DNA of 6,909 nucleotides, from contig JAEYUL010000174.1 of the NCBI GenBank assembly GCA_023432565.1, forward strand, positions 1 to 6,909. Reading direction: 5' to 3'. Below the pieces are notes generated by a model that had not been told where the DNA came from, made no database searches, and saw nothing but the letters and a program-made list of their open reading frames with translations. Position 1 is the stretch's first letter; each line of letters begins with the position of its first letter. This document shows positions 6,761 through 6,909 of this stretch, in pieces. This stretch comes from Actinomycetes bacterium. Lineage in GTDB: Bacteria; Actinomycetota; Actinomycetes; Actinomycetales; Cellulomonadaceae. The position numbers were made by a program, and so were the translations under genes.

Positions 6761-6766
6761 GGGGAG
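6761..6766 (+). promoter_or_regulatory. Ribosome binding site of the rightward gene
   Basis: GGGGAG lies 4 bases before ATG 6771 on the plus strand and decides this start; the next bases remain open to the window edge. Confidence 0.6.
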
Positions 6767-6770
6767 TGCG

Positions 6771-6909
6771 ATGACGACGACAGGTGCTCGCGTGCGGGCG
6801 GCCCTCGAGGTCGCGGTCCGCCGCCGCGCGGAGCTCGTCGTCGACGGCGCGGTCGGCCCCGCGCCCGCCGCGCTGCGCGCGTTCCTCGCCGACGCCCCGG
6901 GGCTGGCGG
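6771..6909 (+). CDS. N-terminal fragment of a divergent gene, product unrecognised (possible regulator)
   Basis: From ATG 6771 the frame is open for 46 codons to the right edge: it begins MTTTGARVRAALEVAVRRRA and continues through an Ala/Val/Arg-rich stretch ending RAFLADAPGLA. The pattern suggests amphipathic helices with no signal peptide, so a soluble cytoplasmic protein. It is preceded by GGGGAG and uses the high-GC third positions of its neighbours. Too little is visible to assign a family. It is divergent from the eCIS-like operon and shares an intergenic region with an inverted-repeat operator. My recollection is that Streptomyces eCIS loci carry a large LuxR-type regulator near this end, so a regulator is a reasonable guess and no more. 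Confidence 0.6.
   Translation, partial: MTTTGARVRAALEVAVRRRAELVVDGAVGPAPAALRAFLADAPGLA

Larger units (their letters stand above)
6478..6770. promoter_or_regulatory. Divergent intergenic control region
   Basis: These 293 bases separate the leftward operon from the rightward gene at 6771. They hold the two ribosome binding sites at the edges, a candidate leftward -10, a perfect 6-5-6 inverted repeat (6643-6659) and a 7-bp-stem inverted repeat (6688-6708). A short alternating CG tract (6574-6585, TCGCGCGCGCGA) and a small CCTGG-N5-CCAGG repeat (6592-6606) are also present, but are unremarkable at this GC content. No convincing coding frame or RNA gene is seen. Confidence 0.75.

Noticed and set aside
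6127..6774. 215-codon plus-strand frame antisense to DUF4255 and across the intergenic region
   Set aside because: Arg-rich with no domain pattern; antisense to a well-supported gene and ends just inside the start of the rightward gene.
1..6909. CRISPR arrays, tRNA/rRNA genes, insertion sequences, toxin-antitoxin pairs
   Set aside because: No spaced direct repeats, no RNA gene signatures, no transposase frame or terminal inverted repeats, and no small paired genes were seen.

Overview
The window is very GC-rich (roughly three quarters G+C by eye), with strongly GC-ending codons, many Ala/Val/Gly/Thr-rich proteins and several GTG starts available. This fits a high-GC actinobacterium, perhaps of the Cellulomonas/Micrococcales type; the genus is a guess.

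Nearly all of it is one leftward (minus-strand) operon. Transcription appears to begin near 6607 and reads, in order: a DUF4255/Pvc16-type protein (6477-5914), a 737-residue membrane protein (5917-3704), an 842-residue membrane protein (3711-1183) and a third related membrane protein that runs off the left edge (1147-1, 382 codons visible). The first three genes overlap (ATGA overlap, then an 8-base overlap). The fourth follows a 35-base gap and has its own strong Shine-Dalgarno sequence. No terminator is seen, so the operon continues to the left of the window.

DUF4255 (Pvc16/Afp16 N-terminal family) is one of the marker proteins of extracellular contractile injection systems (eCIS), which are phage-tail-like particles. 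The window is therefore most likely the promoter-proximal end of an actinobacterial eCIS locus. Sheath, tube, baseplate and ATPase genes are not visible here and would be expected to the left. The three membrane proteins are paralogs: no signal peptide, two N-terminal Ig-like beta-sandwich domains, one transmembrane helix near residues 215-250, then (in the two complete ones) five or six carboxypeptidase-regulatory-like beta-sandwich repeats. Their charge pattern suggests the Ig domains are cytoplasmic and the repeat stalk is outside. They could be membrane docking or anchoring partners of the particle, but no function can be read from sequence alone.

A 293-base divergent intergenic region (6478-6770) separates this operon from a rightward gene starting at 6771, of which only 46 codons are visible. 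The region holds a perfect 6-5-6 inverted repeat (TCGGTA-N5-TACCGA) just upstream of a candidate leftward promoter, and a separate 7-bp-stem inverted repeat nearer the rightward gene. This layout suggests that the divergent gene could be the locus regulator.
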